Numbered from the stretch's first letter, positions 7,073-13,739 are shown. The stretch is DNA of 15,865 bases from an uncultured Amaricoccus sp. (GCF_937891315.1 NZ_CALAGI010000151.1:1-15865), one strand, 5' to 3'. The notes: generated by a model from the sequence alone, not told the origin. A program made the numbers and translations.

Positions 7073-7984
7073 TCAGGCGCGGGCGCGGCGGGGCAGGGCG
7101 GTCGCCGCGGCGGCGAAGTCGGTCGTCGCGCCGATGCCGCCGAGCGGGAACAGATGCACCCGCTCCACCGGGAAATCGGGATGCGCCGCCTTGTGCCGGG
7201 CGAGCGCGGCGAGGAATTCCGTCGGCTCGAACGGCAGCATCAGCTTCGACAGATCCGCCGCGCGGCGCTGAAGCACGCGCAGCGACGGGCCGACGCCGCA
7301 GGCCATGGCATATTTCAGCATGGTCTGCAGCTTCGCCGGGCCGGCGACGCCGATATGGACAGGCAGCGTGATGCCTTCCGCCCGCAGGCGGTTCGCCCAG
7401 CCGATCACCGGCTCGGCCTCGAAGCAGAACTGCGTGGTTATCGCCATGCGCGCGTCGGTCCGGCTCTGGAAGGCGTTCTTCCAGCGGAGCGCCGCCATGG
7501 CATTGGCCTCGCCCGCCGCGTCGATGTCGCGACACCCCTCGGGATGGCCGGCGACATGCAGGTCGGTGAAGCCATGCGCGTCGAAGAGTCCGGTTTCCAA
7601 GAGCTGGGTGGAGTCGGAATAAGCGCCGCGCGGCGTGGAAATACCCCCGGCGAGCACCAGCGCCCGGCGCACGCCGACATCGGCGTAGGCGCCGACCATG
7701 CGGGCGAAGGTCGCCCGGTCGGCGATGCCGCGGGCGGCGAAATGCGGCGTGACGGCGAAACCTTCGTCGACCAGCCGGCGCGCGGTCGCCAGCATGTCGG
7801 AAAACTCGGTGCCGTCGATATGGGCGACATAGACGCGGGTCCCGGCCGGCAGCAGGGCGCGGAAATCCTCGATCTTCGCCGCGGTTCGCGGCATCACCTC
7901 GATCGAGAAATCCTCGAGCAGGCTGGCGGCCCCGGCATGGGGCGTGGTCGCGGGCCTGCGGATGAAGGAGAGGATGCTCGCCAA
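7073..7984 (-). CDS. Divergent methylenetetrahydrofolate reductase-like protein
   Basis: A 303-residue MTHFR-fold flavoprotein homologue. Blocks line up with the canonical MetF encoded at 8425-9321: SIEVMPR (28-33) with FEFFPP, TPHFAARG (79-86) with AGHLTCVG, LVLAGG (109-114) with ALRGD, VAGHPEG (144-150) with AAYPEKHPE, TTQFCFEAEP (183-192) with LTQFFFDNED, and HIGVAGPA (210-217) with YPGILPVE. Glu29 and Gln185, matching E. coli Glu28 and Gln183, are kept, but the flavin-site Asp (E. coli Asp120) is Gly114. The start is TTG at 7984 with GGGAG eight bases upstream. The gene lies 15 bases after the virulence-factor gene. It probably interconverts methylene- and methyl-THF for the neighbouring methyltransferase, though the Asp loss leaves catalysis uncertain. 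Confidence 0.82.
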   Translation of the reverse strand: MASILSFIRRPATTPHAGAASLLEDFSIEVMPRTAAKIEDFRALLPAGTRVYVAHIDGTEFSDMLATARRLVDEGFAVTPHFAARGIADRATFARMVGAYADVGVRRALVLAGGISTPRGAYSDSTQLLETGLFDAHGFTDLHVAGHPEGCRDIDAAGEANAMAALRWKNAFQSRTDARMAITTQFCFEAEPVIGWANRLRAEGITLPVHIGVAGPAKLQTMLKYAMACGVGPSLRVLQRRAADLSKLMLPFEPTEFLAALARHKAAHPDFPVERVHLFPLGGIGATTDFAAAATALPRRARA

Positions 7985-7999
7985 GGTTTGCTCCCGCGT

Positions 8000-8314
8000 T
8001 CAGGGTTCCGGTGTCGTCGCGGCCCAGCCGTCGTTTTCGATCAGGGCCTTGATCGCACCCGGACTAAACGCCGCTTCCAGTCTGGCCGCTTCGCCGTATG
8101 CGACATCCGCCGCTTCGCCTTCGACATGGTAGGGCTCCGCCTTTCGCCATTCGGCGAGATAGGCGTCGGCGTCGCGGGCCCCCACCTTCATCGCGCACCG
8201 ATCGATCGCCTGTTCGAACCTTTCGGGCAGCTGGACCTTGGTCGCGCGCCGGCCGGAGCCGACGATGACCTGCGCCGGAATATCGCGCCAATAGACGATG
8301 GTGACGGCGGGCAT
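8000..8314 (-). CDS. Small 'virulence factor'-domain protein (PF13769-like), function unknown
   Basis: A 104-residue soluble protein beginning MPAVTIVYWRDIPAQVIVG, with a following RRATKVQLPERFEQAIDRCAM element and an acidic, alanine-rich C-terminal half. The Y-W-R-D-I-P-A-Q opening is what I recognise as the 'virulence factor' domain found in many non-pathogenic alphaproteobacteria beside one-carbon genes; the name is historical and no virulence role is implied here. The ATG at 8314 has GGGAGAG six bases upstream. A longer open frame runs upstream to 8440, but it would cross the divergent metF start and lacks a comparable ribosome site. It is the first gene of the six-gene operon, 15 bases before the MTHFR-like gene. 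No catalytic residues are evident; I infer an accessory role. Confidence 0.75.
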   Translation of the reverse strand: MPAVTIVYWRDIPAQVIVGSGRRATKVQLPERFEQAIDRCAMKVGARDADAYLAEWRKAEPYHVEGEAADVAYGEAARLEAAFSPGAIKALIENDGWAATTPEP

Positions 8315-8373
8315 CGCGTCTCTCCCGGGATGGTTAACCGGCTCCGCAGTTAGGCGTTGCCGGAAGGGCTTTC

Positions 8374-8393
8374 CAGCGGTATGTTGGCCGCTG
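8374..8393. promoter_or_regulatory. Inverted repeat in the divergent spacer between the one-carbon operon and metF
   Basis: CAGCGG (8374-8379) and CCGCTG (8388-8393) form a perfect 6-bp inverted repeat with an 8-base spacer, 31 bases before the metF ATG. The spacer (8315-8424) must carry promoters for both directions, but I do not see convincing -35/-10 pairs. The repeat could be an operator shared by both MTHFR genes or an RNA hairpin in the metF leader. It overlaps the start of a 15-codon upstream frame (8381-8428). Confidence 0.35.
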
Positions 8394-8424
8394 CGAACAT
8401 CATTGTCGGTATGGACCGGTGCAC

Positions 8425-9321
8425 ATGACCCAAGAGTCACAGGCTCTCCCGAGCCTTTCCTTCGAATTTTTCCCCCCGCATTCTCCCGAAGCCAGCCTGC
8501 GGCTGTGGCGCTCGGTGGAGCGTCTGGCGCCGCTGGCGCCGCGCTTCGTCTCGGTGACCTACGGCGCCGGTGGCACGACGCGGGATCGCACCAACGCGGC
8601 GATCCAGACCATCGTCGAGCGGGCGCGGCTGAACGTCGCCGGGCACCTGACCTGCGTCGGCGCCTCGCGGGACGAGACGCTGGAGGTGGCGCGCGGCTAT
8701 GCGCGGCTCGGCGTGCGGCGGATCGTGGCGCTGCGCGGTGATCCGCCCAAGGGCGAGACTTGCTTCACTCCGCATCCCGAAGGTTTCGGCTCGGCGGCCG
8801 AACTCGTGACCGCGCTGCGGCGGATCGGGGATTTCGAGATTTCGGTCGCGGCCTATCCCGAGAAGCACCCGGAAGCGACCAGCCTCGCGACCGATATCGA
8901 CAATCTGAAGCGCAAGCTCGACGCCGGAGCGAGCAACGCGCTGACCCAGTTCTTCTTCGACAACGAGGATTTCCTGCGGTTCCGGGACGCCGCCGCCGCC
9001 GCCGGCATCACGGCGCCGATCTATCCCGGCATCCTGCCGGTCGAGAATTTCCGCAAGATGGTGAATTTCGCCGGCCGCTGCCAGGCGCGGGTGCCGGACT
9101 GGATGCACACCGCCTTCGGTCGCGCCGAGACGCCGGAGGACGCCTATCAGCTGTCGGTGGCGCTCGCCTGCGATCAGATCGACGCGCTGATCGACGAGGG
9201 CGTGGATCATCTGCATGTCTATACGCTGAACAATCCCGACCTCACTTTCGACGTCTGCCGGACGCTCGGCTATGTCGCCGCGCCGCTCGCGGCCGCCGCG
9301 GATGGCTACGGCGCCGCCTGA
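8425..9321 (+). CDS. metF: 5,10-Methylenetetrahydrofolate reductase (canonical MetF)
   Basis: A 298-residue flavoprotein that reduces 5,10-methylene-THF to 5-methyl-THF, supplying methyl groups for methionine synthesis. Motifs: FEFFPP (13-18, catalytic Glu14), SVTYGAGGTTRD (43-54), AGHLTCVGA (72-80), ALRGDPP (102-108, FAD-site Asp106), AAYPEKHPEA, LTQFFFDNE, and YPGILPVENF. Length fits the bacterial family (E. coli 296). I chose ATG 8425; an in-frame GTG at 8419 is also possible, and the region has no strong Shine-Dalgarno sequence. A 15-codon upstream frame ends with a TGA that overlaps this ATG (ATGA), so initiation may be coupled. It is transcribed divergently from the operon carrying a second MTHFR homologue and a methyl-THF methyltransferase, which fits a shared methyl-cycle function. 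Confidence 0.97.
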   Translation: MTQESQALPSLSFEFFPPHSPEASLRLWRSVERLAPLAPRFVSVTYGAGGTTRDRTNAAIQTIVERARLNVAGHLTCVGASRDETLEVARGYARLGVRRIVALRGDPPKGETCFTPHPEGFGSAAELVTALRRIGDFEISVAAYPEKHPEATSLATDIDNLKRKLDAGASNALTQFFFDNEDFLRFRDAAAAAGITAPIYPGILPVENFRKMVNFAGRCQARVPDWMHTAFGRAETPEDAYQLSVALACDQIDALIDEGVDHLHVYTLNNPDLTFDVCRTLGYVAAPLAAAADGYGAA

Positions 9322-9389
9322 ACGGCGGGCGATCTTTACGTTTCATCAAGGATTTGGCGGGGGGTCCGAATGTGATCCCTCGCCTTTTT

Positions 9390-9406
9390 CGGGGCATTTC
9401 GCCCCG
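9390..9406 (+). terminator. Hairpin downstream of metF
   Basis: CGGGGC (9390-9395) pairs with GCCCCG (9401-9406) around a 5-base loop ATTTC, giving a strong 6-bp stem 69 bases after the metF stop. No T-run follows, so Rho-independent activity is doubtful. A weaker look-alike, AGGC-ATTTCTT-GCCT, lies at 9422-9436, so GGCATTTC occurs twice about 30 bases apart. Confidence 0.35.
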
Positions 9407-9430
9407 GTTCGACCATTTCCGAGGCATTTC

Positions 9431-9459
9431 TTGCCTTGGGCGACGGCGTCATGTAACGT
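9431..9459 (+). promoter_or_regulatory. Candidate promoter of the ppx-rlmE pair
   Basis: TTGCCT (9431-9436) and TAACGT (9454-9459) are 17 bases apart and 48 bases before the ppx ATG. The -35 box is reasonable and the -10 box weak. The local sequence after it (9455-9500) is markedly less GC-rich than its surroundings, which is consistent with a promoter and leader. Confidence 0.3.
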
Positions 9460-9506
9460 TCAAACAAACCTGCGGAACCCTCCGCAATATATGAACTGGC
9501 TGTTAC

Positions 9507-10631
9507 ATGGCGCAGGACTTGACCGAGTCCGCGCAGGGGAATGTCGCGCTGGTATCCCGGCGCCAAAACTACAAGCCTGCGCGGGCTGAACCGGACCTAT
9601 ACGCGGCGCTCGATCTGGGCACCAACAGTTGCCGCATGCTGATCGCCACCCCGGACGCGGGCCATTTCCGCGTGATCGATGCCTTTGCCAAGTCCGTACG
9701 CCTCGGCTCGGGACTGGAGCGCACGGGGCACCTCTCGCGTGGCTCGATTTCACGCACTTTGTCCGCCCTCGAGATCTGCGCCGAGAAGCTGCGGCGCTAC
9801 AAGGTTGGCAACGTCCGTCTCGTCGCGACCGAAGCCTGCCGGCGGGCCCGCAACGGCAACCACTTTCTCGCCATGGTGGCGCGCGAGACCGGTCTCCGGC
9901 TCGAGGTGATTCGGCCGGAGGAGGAGGCGCGGCTCGCGGTCATTTCCTGCGCGCCGCTCGTCTCGCAGGAGGCGAGCCAGGTACTGGTGTTCGACATCGG
10001 TGGCGGCTCGACCGAACTGGTCTGGATCGACCTCGCCGATGTCGCGCCCGAGGACCGGGCGAAGGCCATCGTCAATCTGCGGGTGAATGGCGAAGGCGGC
10101 GAGGCACGGGGCGCGCGAATCGTCGATTTCATTTCGGTACCGCTCGGCGTCGCGACGCTGCACGAGCGCTATGCCGACGTCGATAGCGATACTGCCCGCT
10201 TCGCACTGATGTCCTGGTATTTCGAGGAGCAGATCGTCGGGTTCAAACCCTATCTGCAGGCCTTGTCCGAACGCGAGACCGGGTTCCAGATGATCGGCAC
10301 CTCGGGCACCGTGACCACGGTCGGCGCGGCGCATCTGGGGCTGAAGCGCTATGACCGGCGCAAGGTCGACGGGATGCATCTCACCTCGAAGGCGATCGAC
10401 GCGGTGATCGGCCGCTTCCTGCGTCTGGGGCCGGAGGGGCGGCGCAACGACATCGGCCTCGCGCGCGATCGATCGGAGCTCATCATGTCGGGCGCCGCGA
10501 TCCTGCAGACGCTGCTGCGGATCTGGCCGACCGAGTCGATGCGCGTCGCCGACCGGGGCCTGCGCGAGGGCATGCTCTTCGCGATGATGAGCGCCGACGG
10601 CGTCTTCACCACCGGCGTTCGGATGGAGTGA
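9507..10631 (+). CDS. ppx: Ppx/GppA-family exopolyphosphatase / guanosine pentaphosphate phosphatase (short form)
   Basis: A 374-residue cytoplasmic phosphatase of the ASKHA superfamily that removes terminal phosphate from polyphosphate or pppGpp. The phosphate-1 loop is ALDLGTNSCRMLI (34-46), the central ERPxEEA-like segment is RPEEEARLA (135-143), and the phosphate-2 loop is VFDIGGGSTELVW (160-172), followed by IGTSGTVTTV. It ends near residue 374 and lacks the C-terminal HD-like domains of the 513-residue E. coli Ppx, as is common in alphaproteobacteria. The start at ATG 9507 leaves a 30-residue basic N-terminal extension ahead of the fold. The TGA at 10629-10631 lies close to rlmE, with which it probably forms an operon. 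Ppx versus GppA activity cannot be told from sequence alone. Confidence 0.9.
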   Translation: MAQDLTESAQGNVALVSRRQNYKPARAEPDLYAALDLGTNSCRMLIATPDAGHFRVIDAFAKSVRLGSGLERTGHLSRGSISRTLSALEICAEKLRRYKVGNVRLVATEACRRARNGNHFLAMVARETGLRLEVIRPEEEARLAVISCAPLVSQEASQVLVFDIGGGSTELVWIDLADVAPEDRAKAIVNLRVNGEGGEARGARIVDFISVPLGVATLHERYADVDSDTARFALMSWYFEEQIVGFKPYLQALSERETGFQMIGTSGTVTTVGAAHLGLKRYDRRKVDGMHLTSKAIDAVIGRFLRLGPEGRRNDIGLARDRSELIMSGAAILQTLLRIWPTESMRVADRGLREGMLFAMMSADGVFTTGVRME

Positions 10632-10747
10632 AGGCTCCTCCGGTCGGTCCTGTCCCCGGTCCTCAGGTTCGGTTGCCGAGGCGACGGGCGCGCTTGACCG
10701 CGGGGCGCCCGGAGCCGAAGAGGGGCGGGCGCGGCGCGGGGATCGGC

Positions 10748-11467
10748 ATGAGCGGCGAGAAGAACAAGGGGTCGGGCCGCGGGCGGCGGGATCTCACCAT
10801 CCGGGTCAAGACCGCGAAGGGGCGCAAGCTGTCCTCGACGCTCTGGCTGCGGCGCCAGCTCAATGATCCTTACGTGCAAAGCGCGCGGGCCGAAGGCTAT
10901 CGCGGCCGCGCCGCCTACAAGATCATCGAGATCGACGACAAGTTCGGTTTCCTCAGGCCCGGCGCGCGGGTTGTGGATCTCGGCCATGCGCCGGGCGGCT
11001 GGAGCCAGGTCGCGGTCGCACGGGTCAACGCGCTCGGCGAGCGGCGCGGCAAGCCGGTGGGGCGCGTGCTCGGCATCGACCTGCAGGAGGTCGAGGCGAT
11101 CCCGGGCGCCGAACTGCATGTGCTCGATTTCCTGAGCGAGGGCGCCGACGCGCTCGTGCGCGACTGGCTCGGCGGCCGGGCGGATGTGGTGATGTCGGAC
11201 ATGGCGGCGGCCTCCTCCGGCCATCCTCCGACCGATCACCTGCGGATCAGCGCGCTGGTCGAGGCGGCGATCGACCTCGCCGAGGAAGTGCTGGAGCCGG
11301 GTGGCACCTTCGTCGCCAAGGTGCTCGGCGGCGGCGCCGACGCCTCGCTGGTGGCGCGGCTGAACCGGATCTTCGCCAAGGTCCAGCATGTGAAGCCACC
11401 GGCGAGCCGCAGCGACTCCTCGGAAAAGTTCATCGTCGCCACGGGATTCCGGGGAAAGCCCGCCTGA
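10748..11467 (+). CDS. rlmE: 23S rRNA (uridine-2552-2'-O)-methyltransferase, RlmE/FtsJ
   Basis: A 239-residue SAM-dependent enzyme that methylates the ribose of U2552 in the A-loop of 23S rRNA late in 50S assembly. The K-D-K-E catalytic tetrad is present: Lys58 in RGRAAYKIIEID, Asp151 in VVMSDMAA, Lys191 in GTFVAKVLGG and Glu226 in SDSSEKFIVATGF. The SAM loop is DLGHAPGGWSQV (77-88), where His replaces the usual Ala of DLGAAPGGWSQ. The highly basic N-terminal tail (residues 1-27) is typical of alphaproteobacterial members. I chose ATG 10748 because GGGGAT precedes it; a GTG at 10628 overlapping the ppx stop would add 40 residues rich in Pro/Arg and is the alternative. The ppx-rlmE order recurs in relatives. 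Confidence 0.95.
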   Translation: MSGEKNKGSGRGRRDLTIRVKTAKGRKLSSTLWLRRQLNDPYVQSARAEGYRGRAAYKIIEIDDKFGFLRPGARVVDLGHAPGGWSQVAVARVNALGERRGKPVGRVLGIDLQEVEAIPGAELHVLDFLSEGADALVRDWLGGRADVVMSDMAAASSGHPPTDHLRISALVEAAIDLAEEVLEPGGTFVAKVLGGGADASLVARLNRIFAKVQHVKPPASRSDSSEKFIVATGFRGKPA

Positions 11468-11543
11468 GGCGGCGCCATCGGTCTCGCTATTTTGCACCGC
11501 GGCGAAATGCGCTAGTCTTCCGGCAAGCAATGGCGGGAGCATC

Positions 11544-13475
11544 ATGACGTCGGCGATGACGGAGTCCGCGGAGGTTTCCAGCGCGACCATGGCGGCGCCC
11601 GCGCATGTCGCATTGTCCTATCAGGCGGAGGTCGACGGGCTTCGCGCGGTGGCCGTGGTCCCCGTGGTGCTGTTCCACGCGGGTTTCGTCGGCTTCTCCG
11701 CCGGCTATCTCGGCGTCGACGTGTTCTTCGTCATCTCCGGCTATCTCATCACCTCCCTGGTGCTGCGCGACATCGCGGCGGGGCGGTTCTCGGTCCTCGC
11801 CTTCTACGAGCGCCGGGCGCGGCGCATCCTGCCCGCGCTGTTCTTCGTGGCGCTCTGTAGCATTCCGCTCGCGCTCCTGCTCATGTTCCCCTGGCAGGTC
11901 GCCGATTTCGGCGAGAGCCTGACGGCGACCATGGGCTTCTATGCCAACCAGTATTTCCTCTCGACGCTCGACTATTTCCGCGAGGGATCGGACCATGCGC
12001 CGTTCCTGCATATGTGGAGCCTCGCGGTCGAGGAGCAATATTACCTGCTGGTCCCGCCCGTGCTGTGGCTCGCCTGGATGGCGGGGGCGCGGCGGGCGAT
12101 GTTGCTCGGGCTGGCGCTGGCGGCGAGCCTGCTCAGCCTCGTCGGCGCCGCGCTGATCGTGACGCGGTGGCAGCAGACCGCCTTCTACATCTTTCCGACT
12201 CGCGCCTTCGAGCTTGGCGTCGGCTCGCTGCTGGCTCTCGCGCTGCTCGACCGACCGCGCCCGGAGGGACCGATGAACGGTCCGCTGGCGCTGCTCGGGC
12301 TCGGCATGGTGGTCGCGCCGATGCTGTTCCTGCCGTCCTGGGCGGTGCTGCCCTCCTGGCCGACGCTCGTTCCCTGCGTCGGCGCGGCGCTGGTGATCGC
12401 CTTTGCCAGCCCCGGAACCGCGGCGCACCGCCTGCTGGCCTCGCCGGTCCTCGTCGCGGTCGGGCTTGTCAGCTTCAGTCTCTATCTCTGGCACCAGCCG
12501 CTCTTCGCCTTCGCGCGGGTGTCGCGCGCCCATCCCTCCCCGGCGCTGATGGCCGGGCTGGCGCTGCTCGCCGTCGCACTCGCGGCGCTGACCTGGCGCT
12601 TCGTCGAGCGGCCGACGCGCCGGGCACCGATCTCGCGGCGCCGGGTCCTGCTGCTCAGCCTCGTCGGTCTGCTGGCGTTCGGCGCCGTCGGGCAACTGCT
12701 GGCGATCGGGGCCGGCCGATTGCACGCGGCCTCACCGACGGAGGCGCAGCTCGAGGTTTCGCCGCTGGTCCGCGGCGCCTATGTCGTAAGCCGCTACAAC
12801 GCGCTGCCCCGCGACTTTTCGCACGCGGTTCCGGGGCAGAAGCGGCTGCTGATCATCGGCGACAGCCATTCGCAGGATTTCTACAACATGGTGCGCGAGA
12901 CCGGCGCCTTCGACGACTGGGCGGTGGCGACCAGCTATATTCCGTATCGGTGCCAGACCTATTTCGGCCCCGAGGACGTCAGCGCGCTGATCCTCGCGTC
13001 AGACCTCCACCACTGCGCCGCCAACCGCGTGGCGGGGCCGGTGCCGGCGGAGGCGGACGTGATCGTGCTCGTCTCGAACTGGCGCGACTGGGCGGCGCGC
13101 CGGATCGGCGACACGATCGCCGCGCTCGGACTTCGGCCGGATCAGCGGTTGATCGTGGTCGGCGCCAAGGGCTTCGGCGATCTTTTCCTGCGGGGGTTCG
13201 TCGGCGAGAGCCCGGCGCAACTCGCCGGCGAGACGGCGTCGGCGCCGGCGGAGATCGTCGGGACCAATGCCGATCTGCGCACGGCGATGCCCGCCGGCGT
13301 CGGATTTGTCGATATGGAGCAGGTGCTCTGCCCCGGCGGCGTCTGCCACCTGTTCACGCCCGAGGGCGAACTCGTCAGCCACGACGGCGACCACCTGACC
13401 GAAACCGGCGCCAAGCTGGTCGGCGCGGAGCTGTTCCGGCAACCGGCGCTGCGGGGGTTCCTGACGCCGCCGTGA
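11544..13475 (+). CDS. Acyltransferase-3 / SGNH two-domain envelope O-acyltransferase (OafA/OatA-like)
   Basis: A 643-residue inner-membrane protein. The N-terminal acyltransferase-3 domain (about residues 26-390) begins YQAEVDGLRAVAV, has His45 in VLFHAG, then GYLGVDVFFVISGYLIT, the RRARRILPALF element, and HMWSLAVEEQYYLL; about ten hydrophobic helices follow. The C-terminal domain (about 430-640) is an SGNH hydrolase-like transferase with GDSHS (439-443, nucleophile Ser441) and the DGDH dyad (Asp614, His617). Together these carry acyl groups, usually acetyl, across the membrane onto lipopolysaccharide, exopolysaccharide or peptidoglycan. The ATG at 11544 has GGGAG seven bases upstream. It lies 76 bases after rlmE. 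No glycan-synthesis genes adjoin it, so the acceptor is unknown. Confidence 0.92.
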   Translation: MTSAMTESAEVSSATMAAPAHVALSYQAEVDGLRAVAVVPVVLFHAGFVGFSAGYLGVDVFFVISGYLITSLVLRDIAAGRFSVLAFYERRARRILPALFFVALCSIPLALLLMFPWQVADFGESLTATMGFYANQYFLSTLDYFREGSDHAPFLHMWSLAVEEQYYLLVPPVLWLAWMAGARRAMLLGLALAASLLSLVGAALIVTRWQQTAFYIFPTRAFELGVGSLLALALLDRPRPEGPMNGPLALLGLGMVVAPMLFLPSWAVLPSWPTLVPCVGAALVIAFASPGTAAHRLLASPVLVAVGLVSFSLYLWHQPLFAFARVSRAHPSPALMAGLALLAVALAALTWRFVERPTRRAPISRRRVLLLSLVGLLAFGAVGQLLAIGAGRLHAASPTEAQLEVSPLVRGAYVVSRYNALPRDFSHAVPGQKRLLIIGDSHSQDFYNMVRETGAFDDWAVATSYIPYRCQTYFGPEDVSALILASDLHHCAANRVAGPVPAEADVIVLVSNWRDWAARRIGDTIAALGLRPDQRLIVVGAKGFGDLFLRGFVGESPAQLAGETASAPAEIVGTNADLRTAMPAGVGFVDMEQVLCPGGVCHLFTPEGELVSHDGDHLTETGAKLVGAELFRQPALRGFLTPP

Positions 13476-13498
13476 GCAAGGCTCGCCCGGCCCGCCGG

Positions 13499-13557
13499 TG
13501 AATGCGATGGACGCCGCCTTCGGCGCCGCCAAAGCCTTGCGGGCTTGCGCATTTCAA
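13499..13557. other. Possible branched RNA/DNA structure after the acyltransferase gene
   Basis: Outer arms TGAATGCG (13499-13506) and CGCATTTCA pair apart from one extra T. They enclose two hairpins: CGCC-TTC-GGCG around 13514-13524, and AAGCC (13532-13536) with GGCTT (13542-13546). This could fold as a three-way junction and might end or protect the acyltransferase mRNA; there is no T-run. The 13476-13763 spacer holds no gene: it contains this structure, an NrdR-like box, and the nrdJ leader. Confidence 0.3.
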
Positions 13558-13619
13558 CCTTAGCGGGAATCAAATCCTAACAGTCGGTTAACACGCCCTT
13601 GGGGGTAGATTCCTGTCAA

Positions 13620-13635
13620 CCACAATATCTTGCGT
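13620..13635. promoter_or_regulatory. NrdR-box-like operator upstream of nrdJ
   Basis: CCACAATATCTTGCGT agrees at about 13 of 16 positions with the general NrdR box (ACAC-W-ATATAT-W-GTGT as I recall it). NrdR represses ribonucleotide reductase genes when dATP is high. Boxes normally come in pairs about 31 bases centre to centre; a degenerate candidate (ACAC at 13591, GGGT ending at 13606) lies 29 bases upstream. The box would overlap the likely -10 region, with TTGGGG at 13599-13604 as a possible -35. Confidence 0.5.
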
Positions 13636-13651
13636 CTGGAGGCAATAAATC

Positions 13652-13670
13652 TGTTGCGACTCGGGGGTGT
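13652..13670 (+). terminator. Terminator-like hairpin in the nrdJ leader
   Basis: CGGGG (13652-13656) pairs with TCCCG (13662-13666; one G-U), and the stem is followed directly by TTTT (13667-13670). A second CGGG at 13689-13692 could compete for the CCCG arm. Because it lies between the putative promoter and the nrdJ ATG, it could act as an attenuator. The stem is short, so activity is uncertain. Confidence 0.35.
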
Positions 13671-13710
13671 TTCCCGTTTTCTGGTGCTCGGGCCAACCAA
13701 GGCCACAACA

Positions 13711-13739
13711 TCTGGTGGCGCTTGGCGCCGGAGACCAGA
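13711..13739 (+). promoter_or_regulatory. Strong leader hairpin just upstream of nrdJ
   Basis: TCTGGT (13711-13716) pairs with ACCAGA (13734-13739). Inside, GGCGC (13717-13721) pairs with GCGCC (13725-13729) around a TTG loop, leaving GGAG as a bulge at 13730-13733. The whole 11-bp bulged stem ends 24 bases before the nrdJ ATG. GGCC-AACCAA-GGCC (13691-13704) forms another small stem immediately 5'. These suggest a structured 5' UTR. Confidence 0.45.

Noticed and set aside
8315..8424. SAM-II or SAH riboswitch upstream of metF
   Set aside because: I looked for the conserved pseudoknot blocks of these classes and found none; only a simple 6-bp inverted repeat is present.
8000..8440. Longer minus-strand frame for the virulence-factor gene, starting at 8440
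   Set aside because: It would run through the divergent promoter region and past the metF start; ATG 8314 has a good ribosome site and fits the domain start.
10628..10747. GTG start for rlmE overlapping the ppx stop (GTGA)
   Set aside because: It would add 40 Pro/Arg-rich residues with no family counterpart; the ATG at 10748 has a purine-rich ribosome site and gives a normal length. Kept only as an alternative.
11487..12725. A 412-codon minus-strand frame opposite the acyltransferase gene
   Set aside because: Rich in R, Q, E, H and D in the way typical of the antisense of a membrane-protein gene; no motif seen.
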